From a virus: a stretch of DNA of 64,000 bases. A program made the position numbers and the translations under genes. The DNA lies in IMG/VR virus record IMGVR_UViG_3300031673_000014, positions 17,146 to 81,145 of that record; one strand, written 5' to 3'. This document shows, piece by piece, positions 26,456 to 35,414 of this stretch; the stretch's first letter is position 1; every line of letters starts with the position of its first letter. The notes beneath the pieces were generated by a model, which worked only from the letters and a program-made list of their open reading frames with translations, searched no databases and was not told where the DNA came from.

Positions 26456-26469
26456 CTTTCAAATCCCAA
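26407..26469 (-). CDS. Possible 20-codon leader peptide
   Basis: A TTG start preceded by GGAGAG gives a 20-codon frame that runs through the first hairpin arm and stops at TAG inside the loop. The TAG shares its G with a GTG that is in frame with the antirepressor. Translation would open the hairpin and allow reinitiation. Confidence 0.4.
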   Translation of the reverse strand: MGFERLLKSSCPIKFSELAF

Positions 26470-26515
26470 ACTAATATAACTCTCCGCTAAAAGAGCAGAT
26501 CAACGATCTTCCATA

Positions 26516-26544
26516 ATAATACAGACATTAAAGAACATTGTCAA
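26516..26544 (-). promoter_or_regulatory. Minus-strand sigma-70 promoter for the antirepressor
   Basis: Read on the minus strand, TTGACA (544-539) and TATTAT (521-516) are separated by exactly 17 nt. It would start transcription near 26508, leaving a leader of about 130 nt. Confidence 0.75.
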
Positions 26545-26562
26545 ACAATATAAAATAAACTA

Positions 26563-26575
26563 GACATACGATTAT
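26563..26575 (-). promoter_or_regulatory. Operator-like element ATAATCGTATGTC
   Basis: This differs at two positions from the CTAATCGTATGTA element at 23657-23669. It lies between the divergent antirepressor and 26607 genes, upstream of the minus-strand promoter and within the weak plus-strand promoter region. Confidence 0.55.
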
Positions 26576-26606
26576 TATTGTGCTACTGTTTAGTTCAGGG
26601 GGATAT

Positions 26607-27638
26607 ATGAACTATACCGAATATCTAAAAAGAATTGATGTTTTAAAAAAACAGAACATCAAAGTAGGAAGTTTTGACTTTAATGGTCAAATGCCGATTG
26701 AATTCCTTAAGATTGAAATAATTGAGGAAGAAGTGACCGATTCTGCTTTTCATTGGCAGGACAAGTGGTCAAATAATGGGGGGAAATGGGTAAAAGAAAA
26801 ATCTATCGTTGACTGGGATAAAAACTACATTCTTATGCTTGGCGGTTTGTGTGGGATCGAGTCTGATCACTCTAAAAGCGAAAAAATGGGAAAATACTCA
26901 TATCTTTCAAAGTCTACCTGTTATCGTGTTCTTCCTTCGGGGAAAAAAGAGTATGAGTCTGCAGAATATGAATTTGATGCTGAGGTCAGGGCTGAAGAAG
27001 TAGTTTTGAAAAATGAGATTAAAGCCATGGAGTATGAGGAGAAAAAAGCTTCTAATTCTCTACGGCAGAATGACAGAGAAGTTTCCCGGAAATACAAAAG
27101 TGATTTTGAGAAACAATTAGTCGTTGTTGAAATGGCTAAATTCGGCAGACAGAGGGCTGACACTGGGGCTCACAAGAGAGCAATACAAAAGATGATAAAA
27201 TTACCGTCTGCAAACGAATCGTTGATTGGTACTCATTTATTCTGTTTTCAGTGTGTTCCTGATTTTTCTAATAAAAATGTTCGTCAAAAGTATCTTGAAA
27301 CTGACAGTCCCGGTTCTTCTGTTTTCGGACAAATAGAACATAGAGATTCTGATGTTATTGATCAGAAAGATACTGAACCATCGGCAATGTTCCAGATAGC
27401 AGAAAAAAAAGGATCGTTAAAATCAAATGCTGTTTTATACAAGTTGGCAGGATTTGTACTTGAGTCTGAGGCACACGCTGAAGGTTTTCTGGATCTTTTA
27501 AAGGGGTATAATGAGATTGAAGATAAAACTTCAAAGTTGATATTCTGGGTAGATCTATTTGAATCAATAGATCCTATTATTAAAAATGGCACTATCGGTG
27601 CTAAAAAAGATTACTTAAAAAACTGGGGGAATAAATGA
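26607..27638 (+). CDS. Hypothetical protein, possibly a recombination protein
   Basis: 343 residues from the ATG after CAGGGGGATAT. 'VVEMAKFGRQRADTGAHKRAIQKMI' near residues 170-200 resembles the 'aeT.A..RAir' pattern of single-strand annealing proteins (Rad52/Erf/Sak groups), but this is weak. It is the first gene of the operon that contains the SbcD-SbcC fusion, which would fit a recombination role. Confidence 0.5.
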   Translation: MNYTEYLKRIDVLKKQNIKVGSFDFNGQMPIEFLKIEIIEEEVTDSAFHWQDKWSNNGGKWVKEKSIVDWDKNYILMLGGLCGIESDHSKSEKMGKYSYLSKSTCYRVLPSGKKEYESAEYEFDAEVRAEEVVLKNEIKAMEYEEKKASNSLRQNDREVSRKYKSDFEKQLVVVEMAKFGRQRADTGAHKRAIQKMIKLPSANESLIGTHLFCFQCVPDFSNKNVRQKYLETDSPGSSVFGQIEHRDSDVIDQKDTEPSAMFQIAEKKGSLKSNAVLYKLAGFVLESEAHAEGFLDLLKGYNEIEDKTSKLIFWVDLFESIDPIIKNGTIGAKKDYLKNWGNK

Positions 27639-27769
27639 AAAGTTTACTTAACAACGTTATCATACTGACAAGTATAATGGCCGGATTTATACTGACCTTT
27701 GTATGGTTTGGATGGAAAATGGCTATAGTATTATTATTATTAACACAATTCGCAGGGGGAATAGAATGA
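27635..27769 (+). CDS. Small membrane protein (44 aa)
   Basis: ATG after GGGGGAATAA. 'LLNNVIILTSIMAGFILTFV' and 'MAIVLLLLTQFAG' form one or two membrane segments. A holin-like role is possible but unsupported. Confidence 0.55.
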   Translation: MKSLLNNVIILTSIMAGFILTFVWFGWKMAIVLLLLTQFAGGIE

Positions 27770-28020
27770 AAATATCTATAGAAATGGAAATACCGGACAA
27801 TGTTTTAAAAGGAATGTTCGGTGTTGCGGATGTGAACATAAAAATGGTTGAAGACATGGTAAGAATATCTTTTTATCAAGAGGTTGCCTCTAAACATGGC
27901 GATATTGATAGTGTATTGGATTGGATTGCATCGGATGATGTTTCAGAAGTTGAAAGAAGATTCCGTAAAAACCTTATTGAAATGACAAGAAAGTTCAATC
28001 AAAAGAGGAAATCTAAATGA
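27766..28020 (+). CDS. Hypothetical protein (84 aa)
   Basis: Start ATG at 27766 overlaps the previous stop and follows AGGGGGAATAGA. The protein begins 'MKISIEMEIPDNVLKGMF' and is helical and basic at the end. Overlaps the next gene by 4 bp. Confidence 0.6.
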   Translation: MKISIEMEIPDNVLKGMFGVADVNIKMVEDMVRISFYQEVASKHGDIDSVLDWIASDDVSEVERRFRKNLIEMTRKFNQKRKSK

Positions 28021-31000
28021 AAACAGCGCATATAGCAGACTTACACCATAGTCCAGAGAGACATAAAAAAGTAATGAGAATCTTGGATCAGGTTATTGAG
28101 ATCCTTCCAGATGTTGATTTATTGACAAATTCCGGTGAGAATTTCAATAATCCTTACAATATTGGAGAGGTTTACAATCAGCTGCTTGATAAGTGGGGAG
28201 AGGCTACAGCGATTAAACCGGTGGCTACAATAGATGCTACTCAAGGAAAGCACGAACGGGAAGGAATGCTAAGAGGTCTCAAAAGTGCTGGTATAGTTAT
28301 TATAAAGCCCGGAATGGCTTATGGGTATGGAGCAGGACAGATCTATCCTAAAATTGATGGGCTTGAGCCAGAAATGCTATTATTCGGCGTTCCTCATGCT
28401 CATAAGGGAAAAATCGTGATGGGTGAAATGTCCAGAGATGAAGCCAATGCTAAAGTAAATCAGGAAATGGCAAAACTGTATTCTTTTTATGGTGCATTGA
28501 GAGCGAATAATCCCGATATACCAGCCCTTGCCGTTGGTCATGGAGTCGTACAGGGTAAGAATACCAGAGATTTACATGCTATTAAGAACAGTTCTATTTA
28601 TTCAACTGAAGCTGAATTAAAACAAATGGGCTGTGATTTTTACGCATGGGGACATTATCATGTCCCTACAGAGTTTGAATTAATCAAGGGCGGTTATCTC
28701 GGTTCGTTTGCCTGGGATTGGAACGAATTGAACTATAAACCGGCAATTACTATCATGGACTGGGATACAATGGAAGTTACCAGACATGAGCTTGATATCA
28801 ATACAAGAAAAAAACTTGTTATGTTTCCAGGGGATAAAATACCAGACCTGACCGGTTGTGATGTTCATTTGATCAATAATGAAACTGAATGGACTGAATC
28901 TGACTGCAGAGATGCCGGAGCCGGACAGATAAAAATAACAACAGAGGTTGAACTTGAAAACAAGATAAGATCTCAGGCAGTAGTCGAAGCCGTTTCTTAT
29001 CCGGAAAAATTCAAAGCGGTTTATCCCGATGCAACCGATAGGCAATTACAGGTTTGTGATGAAATGTGGGAAGCTGACAAAGCAGAGGGTAAGATACCCG
29101 AAGAAAAGGTCATAACTCCTCTATACCTGACTGTCCATGGATCAAAGAACTTCCTAGAAAGAATAGGCAGGGAAACAATAAAGATTGATTTTAGAGACCA
29201 TGACGGCCTTGTAATGCTTATCGGTGACGGTGGACTCGGAAAGACAACGTTGTTTGATTATGCTAATCCGTTTCCGCTGCTTTTCGCTCAGGGGAATTCA
29301 TTACTTTCTACTTTCGAGATGGAAGATTCTTTTATTGAGCAGGGATGGGATATAAACGGGGAAGTTTTTATTATAAAGAAATTTTTCAAACCTACTTTAA
29401 AAAGTCCTAAAGCCGAATATTATGCTTTTAAAGAAAATGGCGAAAAGATATCCGGTCTGGATTCTGGGAATGTTGGACCGTATAGTGATTGGTGTCTGTC
29501 TATGTTTGGATCTCCCCGAAGATATTCTTCTTCTGTTTTCAATACTCAGTTTGACGACAATCCTGCGACATTCTCAGGGCAAAAGATAAATCCTTCCATA
29601 TTTCAGGCAAATAATATTGAGTTAAAATCATTATTTCATGAGCTGGCAGGAACAGATTTGAAACATCTTGAGCTGCAATGTAAAGCAAAAGCCGACGAAT
29701 TCAAAGATATGGCTGAGAATGAGCTTATGAAAAAGTCCGGTGTAGAAGAAAGTATTCCCGATACTGCGGTATTTATGGAAAGGATGTCAGAAATAAATCA
29801 CGAAATTGCTGATAAGAGTATTGTGTTAGGGGCAATAGACAGTGAAATATTATCCTGCAAAGTAAAAATCAAAGATATAGAGAAGATTGAAGAGGGAAAT
29901 AGAGACATTGATACAACAGTCTTTATTCTTAACGGACAGATTGGTACGGAAACTGCGAACAGGAATACCCTTAACCATGAGCTGTCAGGGCTTAATAATG
30001 TCGACATTGATACTGTTACCAAGGTTTTAGAAAAGATGGATTCTGACAAGGTTATATACGATTCTCGCTTAAAAGAACTTCCAGAGATCAAAAGACATAA
30101 TGTTGATATTCAACAAACATTTATGAAAGCTCTTGAAAATTGGAATACTGATAACCTGGGAATTGTAGAGCATAACAACAGTGTTTCATCTATTAAAAAA
30201 GAGATTGAAACTGCCATGTTGAATAAAACAAGGGCAATTACAAGAAAAAAAGATAAACAGGTCAGAGCTGAACAGGATCAAAAAAACCAGAACATAAACA
30301 TTGAAAATGAATATGGAAGACTTAAGGTAGGGATTGAACAATCCATATCCACTTTGAATGAACAGATCAAAACCGGAAAGGAAATGGTTGAAAATATCGT
30401 TGCCTGTCCTAAGTGTGGATATCAGGATGAAGATTCTCTCAAAAAGAAGTCTGACTATGAAGCAAGAATAAAGCTGAGAGAGACCGAACTTGATGGTAAA
30501 GTGAAAGAACTTCTTGAATTGGTAGAGCCGGAAAAAGTAACCGTAAAGGCTGATTGTTCGGAAGAAGATAAAGAAATTGTCGAATATGATGAGATAATCA
30601 ATCAGGTAGTACCAGAGATAAAGCCAGTCCCCGATAAACCGATTGAACCGGTTTACTTGAATGAAGATCTCCCGGTGTTTGATTTTGACAAATATTCTTC
30701 TTTGAAAGACCAGATTTCTTCTTATTCTGAATCAAAAATAACAGAACTGCAGACAAGAATTTCAGAGTGTACAAAGAGAATAGCTGATTTACAGAATCAA
30801 AAAGAGTCTAAAATAAAGACCGAAATTGATTATTCTCCTGTTGATCAATTGAAGGCTGCCGAAGAAAAACTGAAAACTATTGAAAAAGAGATCCAACAAT
30901 TAAACAATGAGATTTCTTTAAAAGAGTCTAAGATATCTGATATCAATAAGATGAGAGAATCACTTGTTGAATACGACAACCGGATAGAGAAGTATAATGA

Positions 31001-31505
31001 GGAATTTACTTTCTGGGCTGATATGAAAGAGAAATGGGGTCCTAAAGGGATACCGGCCAGAATACTTGAGCATACAGGACCTTATGTTGATCAGGAGGCG
31101 AACAGGATACTCGCGAAATATTACCCATTGTATAAAGTTCACTCAGAGACTACAAAAATGTCCAGTGATGGTAAAAAAGAGCTGGAAGTGTTTAATATCT
31201 CAGTAGTGAATCAAGAGACTACCAGAACAAAGCCGTTGAACTGTATAAGTGGAGAAGAGAGAAACTTCATTAATGAGGCTCTACGGTATGCTTTCAGGAA
31301 AGTAAACGAACAGAATTCACTTGTCCGGTATAATGTTATGTTTGAGGACGAGCCCGACTCACATGTTTCTAGTGCTCAATTACATACGTTTTGGGATTTA
31401 TTAACCGATATATCAGAAGATCGATTATCTTTTTGTATATCTCATTCTCCGGAAGTGAAACATAGATCAGCGACAACAATAGATATAATAGATTTGGAGG
31501 GGTAA
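28017..31505 (+). CDS. SbcD-SbcC (Mre11-Rad50-like) fusion nuclease-ATPase
   Basis: 1162 residues in one frame. The N-terminal 250 residues are an SbcD-like metallophosphoesterase: 'ADLHH' (7-11), 'GKHE' (77-80), 'GHG' (174-176) and 'GHYH' (212-215). From about 370 an SbcC-like SMC-type ATPase begins: Walker A 'GDGGLGKTT' (403-411), long coiled coils, zinc hook CPKC (797-800), signature 'SGEE' (from 1078), Walker B 'VMFEDEPD' (1107-1114) and H-loop 'ISHS'. Normally these are two proteins. Motif II 'GE' (40-41) and 'GKHE' deviate from 'GD' and 'GNH', so nuclease activity needs testing. Confidence 0.85.
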   Translation: MKTAHIADLHHSPERHKKVMRILDQVIEILPDVDLLTNSGENFNNPYNIGEVYNQLLDKWGEATAIKPVATIDATQGKHEREGMLRGLKSAGIVIIKPGMAYGYGAGQIYPKIDGLEPEMLLFGVPHAHKGKIVMGEMSRDEANAKVNQEMAKLYSFYGALRANNPDIPALAVGHGVVQGKNTRDLHAIKNSSIYSTEAELKQMGCDFYAWGHYHVPTEFELIKGGYLGSFAWDWNELNYKPAITIMDWDTMEVTRHELDINTRKKLVMFPGDKIPDLTGCDVHLINNETEWTESDCRDAGAGQIKITTEVELENKIRSQAVVEAVSYPEKFKAVYPDATDRQLQVCDEMWEADKAEGKIPEEKVITPLYLTVHGSKNFLERIGRETIKIDFRDHDGLVMLIGDGGLGKTTLFDYANPFPLLFAQGNSLLSTFEMEDSFIEQGWDINGEVFIIKKFFKPTLKSPKAEYYAFKENGEKISGLDSGNVGPYSDWCLSMFGSPRRYSSSVFNTQFDDNPATFSGQKINPSIFQANNIELKSLFHELAGTDLKHLELQCKAKADEFKDMAENELMKKSGVEESIPDTAVFMERMSEINHEIADKSIVLGAIDSEILSCKVKIKDIEKIEEGNRDIDTTVFILNGQIGTETANRNTLNHELSGLNNVDIDTVTKVLEKMDSDKVIYDSRLKELPEIKRHNVDIQQTFMKALENWNTDNLGIVEHNNSVSSIKKEIETAMLNKTRAITRKKDKQVRAEQDQKNQNINIENEYGRLKVGIEQSISTLNEQIKTGKEMVENIVACPKCGYQDEDSLKKKSDYEARIKLRETELDGKVKELLELVEPEKVTVKADCSEEDKEIVEYDEIINQVVPEIKPVPDKPIEPVYLNEDLPVFDFDKYSSLKDQISSYSESKITELQTRISECTKRIADLQNQKESKIKTEIDYSPVDQLKAAEEKLKTIEKEIQQLNNEISLKESKISDINKMRESLVEYDNRIEKYNEEFTFWADMKEKWGPKGIPARILEHTGPYVDQEANRILAKYYPLYKVHSETTKMSSDGKKELEVFNISVVNQETTRTKPLNCISGEERNFINEALRYAFRKVNEQNSLVRYNVMFEDEPDSHVSSAQLHTFWDLLTDISEDRLSFCISHSPEVKHRSATTIDIIDLEG

Positions 31506-31507
31506 TT

Positions 31508-31843
31508 GTGGGAAGACCAGCAAAAAAATATGGAGGAGATGCTCGAAAAGAGTATCTCGATGTAGCAAAAAAACTTTTCATAAAGAAAGGTTTTGCAAAT
31601 ACTTACATAAGAGAAATAGGCCGGTTGTCAGGGTATAATGAGAGTAATCTTTACACTTATTGGAAAACAAAAGAGGATCTTTTTAATGAAATTACAGCTT
31701 GTGTTTCTGATATGGATTTGGATTCTGCTTGCCAATTTCCTATAGAGTATGCAATTATGGTAGAGAAGATGCTTTCTGAAGAAGGAACTTTGATTACTAA
31801 GTTATCAGAATTAAGCCCGGAACTTTTAGTTTCAATGCTATAA
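31508..31843 (+). CDS. TetR-type DNA-binding domain protein, short
   Basis: 111 residues from GTG after GGAGGGGTAATT. Residues about 10-58 are a TetR N-terminal domain: 'YLDVAKKLFIKKGFANTYIREIGRLSGYNESNLYTYWKTKEDLF'-type spacing. The usual 120-150-residue ligand domain is missing, leaving about 50 residues. It may be a truncated or minimal regulator. Confidence 0.7.
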   Translation: MGRPAKKYGGDARKEYLDVAKKLFIKKGFANTYIREIGRLSGYNESNLYTYWKTKEDLFNEITACVSDMDLDSACQFPIEYAIMVEKMLSEEGTLITKLSELSPELLVSML

Positions 31844-31884
31844 ATATGAGGGGGAGAAATCCCCCGGTATCAAGAGAGGAAACT

Positions 31885-32493
31885 TTGAAAAACGTAATTA
31901 TTTATTTATCTGTTATTTTTTGTTTTATAATATTAGGGATTTTGATCGGTCGTTATATAATCCCTAGGGATCCTGTAGTGATTGAAAAAGTGGTCGAAAA
32001 AATTGTTTATTTGGAAAAGCCGAAAATAGAAAAAGTGTTCAATTATATAAATCCTATCCATGAAGAAGACTATATTAAATTAAGCAGTCCATACGGTCTA
32101 AGAGAAATTCCGAAAGGGATCTATACCGGGGGAGCATTAGACCGGGATCATGAGGCACTTGATTTATATGGTACTTGGCAAGCCCGGATTGTGGCCGTCG
32201 CTGATGGTGTTGTTAAAGAAAAATGGTATGTTCCTAATGAATATAAAGGCTATAAAGGACATCCGATTTATGGCGGATATATTGTAATACTTCATTCAGA
32301 CGGAAGCGAGACAGGTTACGGACATCTTAGCTGGATAAGCTCAGAGGTCCATGAGGGAGACTTTGTTTCTCAGGGTCAAGTAATTGCCCGGCAGGGTGAC
32401 ACGGGACTGTCAGACGGCGGACATCTTGATTTTTCCGTTAAGATAAATGGAGAATATGTAAATCCGTTAAAATATGTTGACATAGAAGAATAG
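31885..32493 (+). CDS. Membrane-anchored M23-family (LytM) peptidase
   Basis: About 202 residues from TTG at 31885 (after AGAGAGGAAAC); an upstream ATG at 31846 lacks a ribosome site and lies next to a GGGGG/CCCCC hairpin. 'NVIIYLSVIFCFIILGILIG' is a signal anchor. The catalytic domain has 'DRDHEALDLYG' (HxxxD), 'GYGHLSW' and 'GGHLDFSV'. In active M23 enzymes the last motif is HxH; here it is HLD. It is the only cell-wall hydrolase I see and so the best lysis candidate. Confidence 0.75.
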   Translation: MKNVIIYLSVIFCFIILGILIGRYIIPRDPVVIEKVVEKIVYLEKPKIEKVFNYINPIHEEDYIKLSSPYGLREIPKGIYTGGALDRDHEALDLYGTWQARIVAVADGVVKEKWYVPNEYKGYKGHPIYGGYIVILHSDGSETGYGHLSWISSEVHEGDFVSQGQVIARQGDTGLSDGGHLDFSVKINGEYVNPLKYVDIEE

Positions 32494-32495
32494 TA

Positions 32496-32523
32496 TTGAC
32501 ATCTATCTAATCGCATGTATAAT
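32496..32523 (+). promoter_or_regulatory. Promoter with spacer operator CTAATCGCATGTA
   Basis: TTGACA (32496-32501), 16-nt spacer, TATAAT (32518-32523). Operator at 32507-32519. Close match to the minus-strand promoter at 23653-23680. Confidence 0.85.
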
Positions 32524-32540
32524 TAAGTGCAGGGGGAAAT

Positions 32541-32840
32541 GTGAAAAAATCTAAAGTATATTTTGAAGAATTAAAAGAAGCTCTCGAATCTAAAAATGAA
32601 GAATCTATTAATAAAAAAATAGTTTCTGTTTTCAATGATATTTTCATAAAGGAAATACCTGAGATAATTGAAATGAGAAGGGCTGAGTCTGATTCTGCAA
32701 TGAAGGCTATTTTTAGGGAACAAAACCAGAAGTGGAATTCTATCTGTAATAAGTGTGAATCTATTGGATGTAATGTCTTAAAAAGAGATGCAATAAAAAA
32801 TATTGTTGAAAAAGATGTTCTCCATGGTGAAGCATTGTGA
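32541..32840 (+). CDS. Hypothetical protein (99 aa)
   Basis: GTG start after AGGGGGAAAT, 17 nt from the promoter. Helical with 'NKCESIGCNVLK' near residue 75. First gene of the long replication/recombination operon from the operator promoter. Confidence 0.6.
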   Translation: MKKSKVYFEELKEALESKNEESINKKIVSVFNDIFIKEIPEIIEMRRAESDSAMKAIFREQNQKWNSICNKCESIGCNVLKRDAIKNIVEKDVLHGEAL

Positions 32841-33364
32841 GAATTAAAGTCAATCAAGTTATGCCTAAAGACGGATTTAAACAGCCATGGTTAAAAGCTA
32901 TCATTCTCGATGGTGAGATAAAAGAACAATCAGTCTACGAATTAATATTGATTGACGAACAAACTGATCAGCAAAGAAAATTGTTTAATCCTTTATGCCG
33001 GTTGTATTTCGATTCTCTATGTTATCAGAGGGTTGCTGTCGATTGGCTTGATCTCCGGGACCAGATAAAACTTAAGCTTGGAGCCGGGTATGAAACTATT
33101 CGGTTTACAACTTCTGATTATGCTATCCATGAGATACCGTACAAAGAGAAAAACGACATTCCTAAAGATGTTATAGAAGATTACCGGAAAGGCAATGAGG
33201 CCAGAGTACAGCTCATTTTAAAGTCTATGAGGGACTACTCAAAGAAAGAAATGACCGATATAACTGATTCGCTTATTCGCGAGATGATTACTGCAGGAGT
33301 CGGTCAATCCAGCAAGGCAAAAAGATTTAATGAGATCCTGGAAAAGATAAAATTTCAGGAATAG
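32837..33364 (+). CDS. Hypothetical protein (175 aa)
   Basis: GTG start overlapping the previous stop. Mixed fold, C-terminal basic helix ('SSKAKRFNEILEKIKF'). Its place shortly before ninG recalls NinB-type recombination genes, but I see no decisive motif. Confidence 0.55.
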   Translation: MRIKVNQVMPKDGFKQPWLKAIILDGEIKEQSVYELILIDEQTDQQRKLFNPLCRLYFDSLCYQRVAVDWLDLRDQIKLKLGAGYETIRFTTSDYAIHEIPYKEKNDIPKDVIEDYRKGNEARVQLILKSMRDYSKKEMTDITDSLIREMITAGVGQSSKAKRFNEILEKIKFQE

Positions 33365-33372
33365 GGGGAATT

Positions 33373-33723
33373 GTGAAAAGATGCGAAATACTTGCACGTG
33401 TTATTTGTGATATTCAAAAAAGTTTTATATCTTCTTCTTTTTATGATGATGGTGATAGAACCCATAGCAATGTCTCTCAGATAGGATTTATTAAAGAATA
33501 TAGTGGATCTTATGGATCAATCGGAGCTCTTTGTGGATTATCTGTTACTGAAGAAGACGCTAAAGAAGAGGGGCTAGATTTAAAATATTCGGGGGAGTAT
33601 TCAGGAAGGGTAGAGATCTTTACATACAATAATGTTAGGGTTAAAGCGATGCTTCTTAGCCAAAGCGGCCCTTACAGCTACGCCGGACCGATGATATTGT
33701 TTTATAAAATTAAGGGGGAATAA
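33373..33723 (+). CDS. Hypothetical protein (116 aa)
   Basis: GTG start after AGGGGGAATT. Contains 'YSGEYSGRVEIFTYNNVRVKAMLLS', a beta-rich segment. No family recognised. Confidence 0.55.
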   Translation: MKRCEILARVICDIQKSFISSSFYDDGDRTHSNVSQIGFIKEYSGSYGSIGALCGLSVTEEDAKEEGLDLKYSGEYSGRVEIFTYNNVRVKAMLLSQSGPYSYAGPMILFYKIKGE

Positions 33724-34287
33724 ATGAAGGTAGAAGTTTTTAGAGAAGTAGAAGAGATCGATTCTAATGAGTCCGGATATGTTCAGTTTTCGAGAGAAAG
33801 ATATAATTCTGAATATTTCGGGGGAATGCCGGAAGCTGTTGATTTTTCAAGAGAGCAATACAAAGTCAGGACGGTTGCTCAGGTTAGAGCTTTACCGACA
33901 ACAATCAATAGAGAACACGTCCTTAGAGAAAAAACAAAACTCCTGCAGGATGGTTTTAAGGAAAGAGACCGAACCGGATATGAAGATCCCAGGCTTATAC
34001 TTTTTGACAAAAGAAAGGATTTTGTTATTGCTGATAAAATGATCGATTCTTATATCGGAAGCATGTCAGAAGAAGATCCAGAAATTCTCGACAAAAGAGG
34101 AATGAATCTTCTTTTAATTGATCTTGTCTGTGAGGTAAATAAGCAAAAGACAGATCTTGAATCTAAAAAAGAGCTTATCGGGAATTATAGAGCAGAATAT
34201 CTTAGGTTGCAAAACAGCCATAGATATCTGAAATCCAGAAATATTTTTCAGAGAATATTTTTATGGAAAAAATCGATAAAGGAATAG
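33724..34287 (+). CDS. Hypothetical protein with cationic C-terminal tail
   Basis: 187 residues after AAGGGGGAATAA. Mostly helical with an end 'IFQRIFLWKKSIKE'. The same tail ('LFQRIFMWKKYTKGE') ends the unrelated protein at 45178-45579. It resembles amphipathic membrane-targeting tails. Confidence 0.55.
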   Translation: MKVEVFREVEEIDSNESGYVQFSRERYNSEYFGGMPEAVDFSREQYKVRTVAQVRALPTTINREHVLREKTKLLQDGFKERDRTGYEDPRLILFDKRKDFVIADKMIDSYIGSMSEEDPEILDKRGMNLLLIDLVCEVNKQKTDLESKKELIGNYRAEYLRLQNSHRYLKSRNIFQRIFLWKKSIKE

Positions 34288-34288
34288 T

Positions 34289-34681
34289 ATGAAACCGAAC
34301 GAAAAGAAAGCTAAAGAGATATTTTCCAGATATGTAAGGGTCCGGGATTGTGTTAAGACTTCTGGCACCCCTCATATTGGAAAATGTTTTACTTGTGGGA
34401 GAGTATTCACTTATGATGAGCTTCATTGTGGCCATTTTGTAAGCGGTAGAGGGAATTCTTTATTCTTTGAAGAACATAATTCTACTATTCAGTGTGGGAC
34501 TTGTAATACATCTCTGGGAGGCAATCCAGAGGTTTACCGTAAAAAGATGATCAATAAGTATGGAATAGAAGAGGTTGAACGACTTGAATCTCTCAGGCAT
34601 GTTCCTGTAAAAATAAGAGAGTCGGAGTTTAAAGAATTGAGTATTAAATTTGACATTAAATTTAAGAATATGTTAGATTAA
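34289..34681 (+). CDS. ninG: NinG/Rap-type recombination protein
   Basis: 130 residues. 'CFTCGRVFTYDELHCGHFVSGR' is followed by 'EEHNSTIQCGTCN' and 'GGNPEVYRKKMINKYG', the conserved Cys/His and 'CxxCN' pattern of NinG, which has a His-me/HNH-like metal site and promotes recombination in lambda-like phages. It is shorter than lambda NinG (204) and lacks the N-terminal part. Confidence 0.8.
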   Translation: MKPNEKKAKEIFSRYVRVRDCVKTSGTPHIGKCFTCGRVFTYDELHCGHFVSGRGNSLFFEEHNSTIQCGTCNTSLGGNPEVYRKKMINKYGIEEVERLESLRHVPVKIRESEFKELSIKFDIKFKNMLD

Positions 34682-34700
34682 ATTTAACAGGGGGAAAATT

Positions 34701-35414
34701 ATGGATATAAAGAAATTAGTAGATGATCAGACAACAAAATTTATAGAGTCTGGCGAATTGGAAAAATTGATCACTGAGAATGTGCAGAAGTCTATAGAAA
34801 AGGTAATTACCGAAAAATTTGGAGGATATTCTTTTCAGAGAGATTTAGAAAAAAAACTATCTGAAGAAATTGAGCCGTTACTAGGAGAAATCTCTTTTTC
34901 CGGATATAGAAATGTGATTATTGACAGGATAAAAGCTATTCTTACCGGCCTTGTAGATTCTGAATTGGTTGAAAAAGTGGAGGAAGCATATAAAGATATT
35001 TTTATCTCTTCTTCAGAGCCATTAAAGATGTCAGATTTTTTCAAAATAGTTCGAGATTGCTATCTTGATGAAGACGGACAATCTTACGGGGAATTTTTTA
35101 AAATAGAAATTTCTGATGACGAAGGCTCAGATCCCACCTTTAGACATATAGAAATTTCATTTTCGGAAGATGAAGGCGACTGTCGATGCACAAACAGCTT
35201 TAGAATGATGTCTTATAAACAGGAATTATTCACTATCTACTCTTTAAAAACAGAGCATTTATCTTATGAGAAAGATTCTAAGACATTATTAAAAGTGAAA
35301 TATCTTGATAAATTCGAAAGAATTCTTTTGAATGCTTATATAAACGATCAGAAAATAATCTTTGATATTGAAGAGGATGATATTGATCGATCAAAATTTG
35401 AAGGTGACTATTAA
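34701..35414 (+). CDS. Hypothetical protein (237 aa)
   Basis: Start after AGGGGGAAAATT. N-terminal helical half ('KKLVDDQTTKFIESGELEKLITENVQKS'-like) and acidic beta-rich C-terminal half. It overlaps the methylase gene by one base. Unknown. Confidence 0.55.
   Translation: MDIKKLVDDQTTKFIESGELEKLITENVQKSIEKVITEKFGGYSFQRDLEKKLSEEIEPLLGEISFSGYRNVIIDRIKAILTGLVDSELVEKVEEAYKDIFISSSEPLKMSDFFKIVRDCYLDEDGQSYGEFFKIEISDDEGSDPTFRHIEISFSEDEGDCRCTNSFRMMSYKQELFTIYSLKTEHLSYEKDSKTLLKVKYLDKFERILLNAYINDQKIIFDIEEDDIDRSKFEGDY

Noticed and set aside
31846-31884. Upstream ATG for the M23 peptidase
   Set aside because: No ribosome site precedes it and the segment forms a GGGGG/CCCCC hairpin; TTG 31885 gives a normal signal anchor with a good site.
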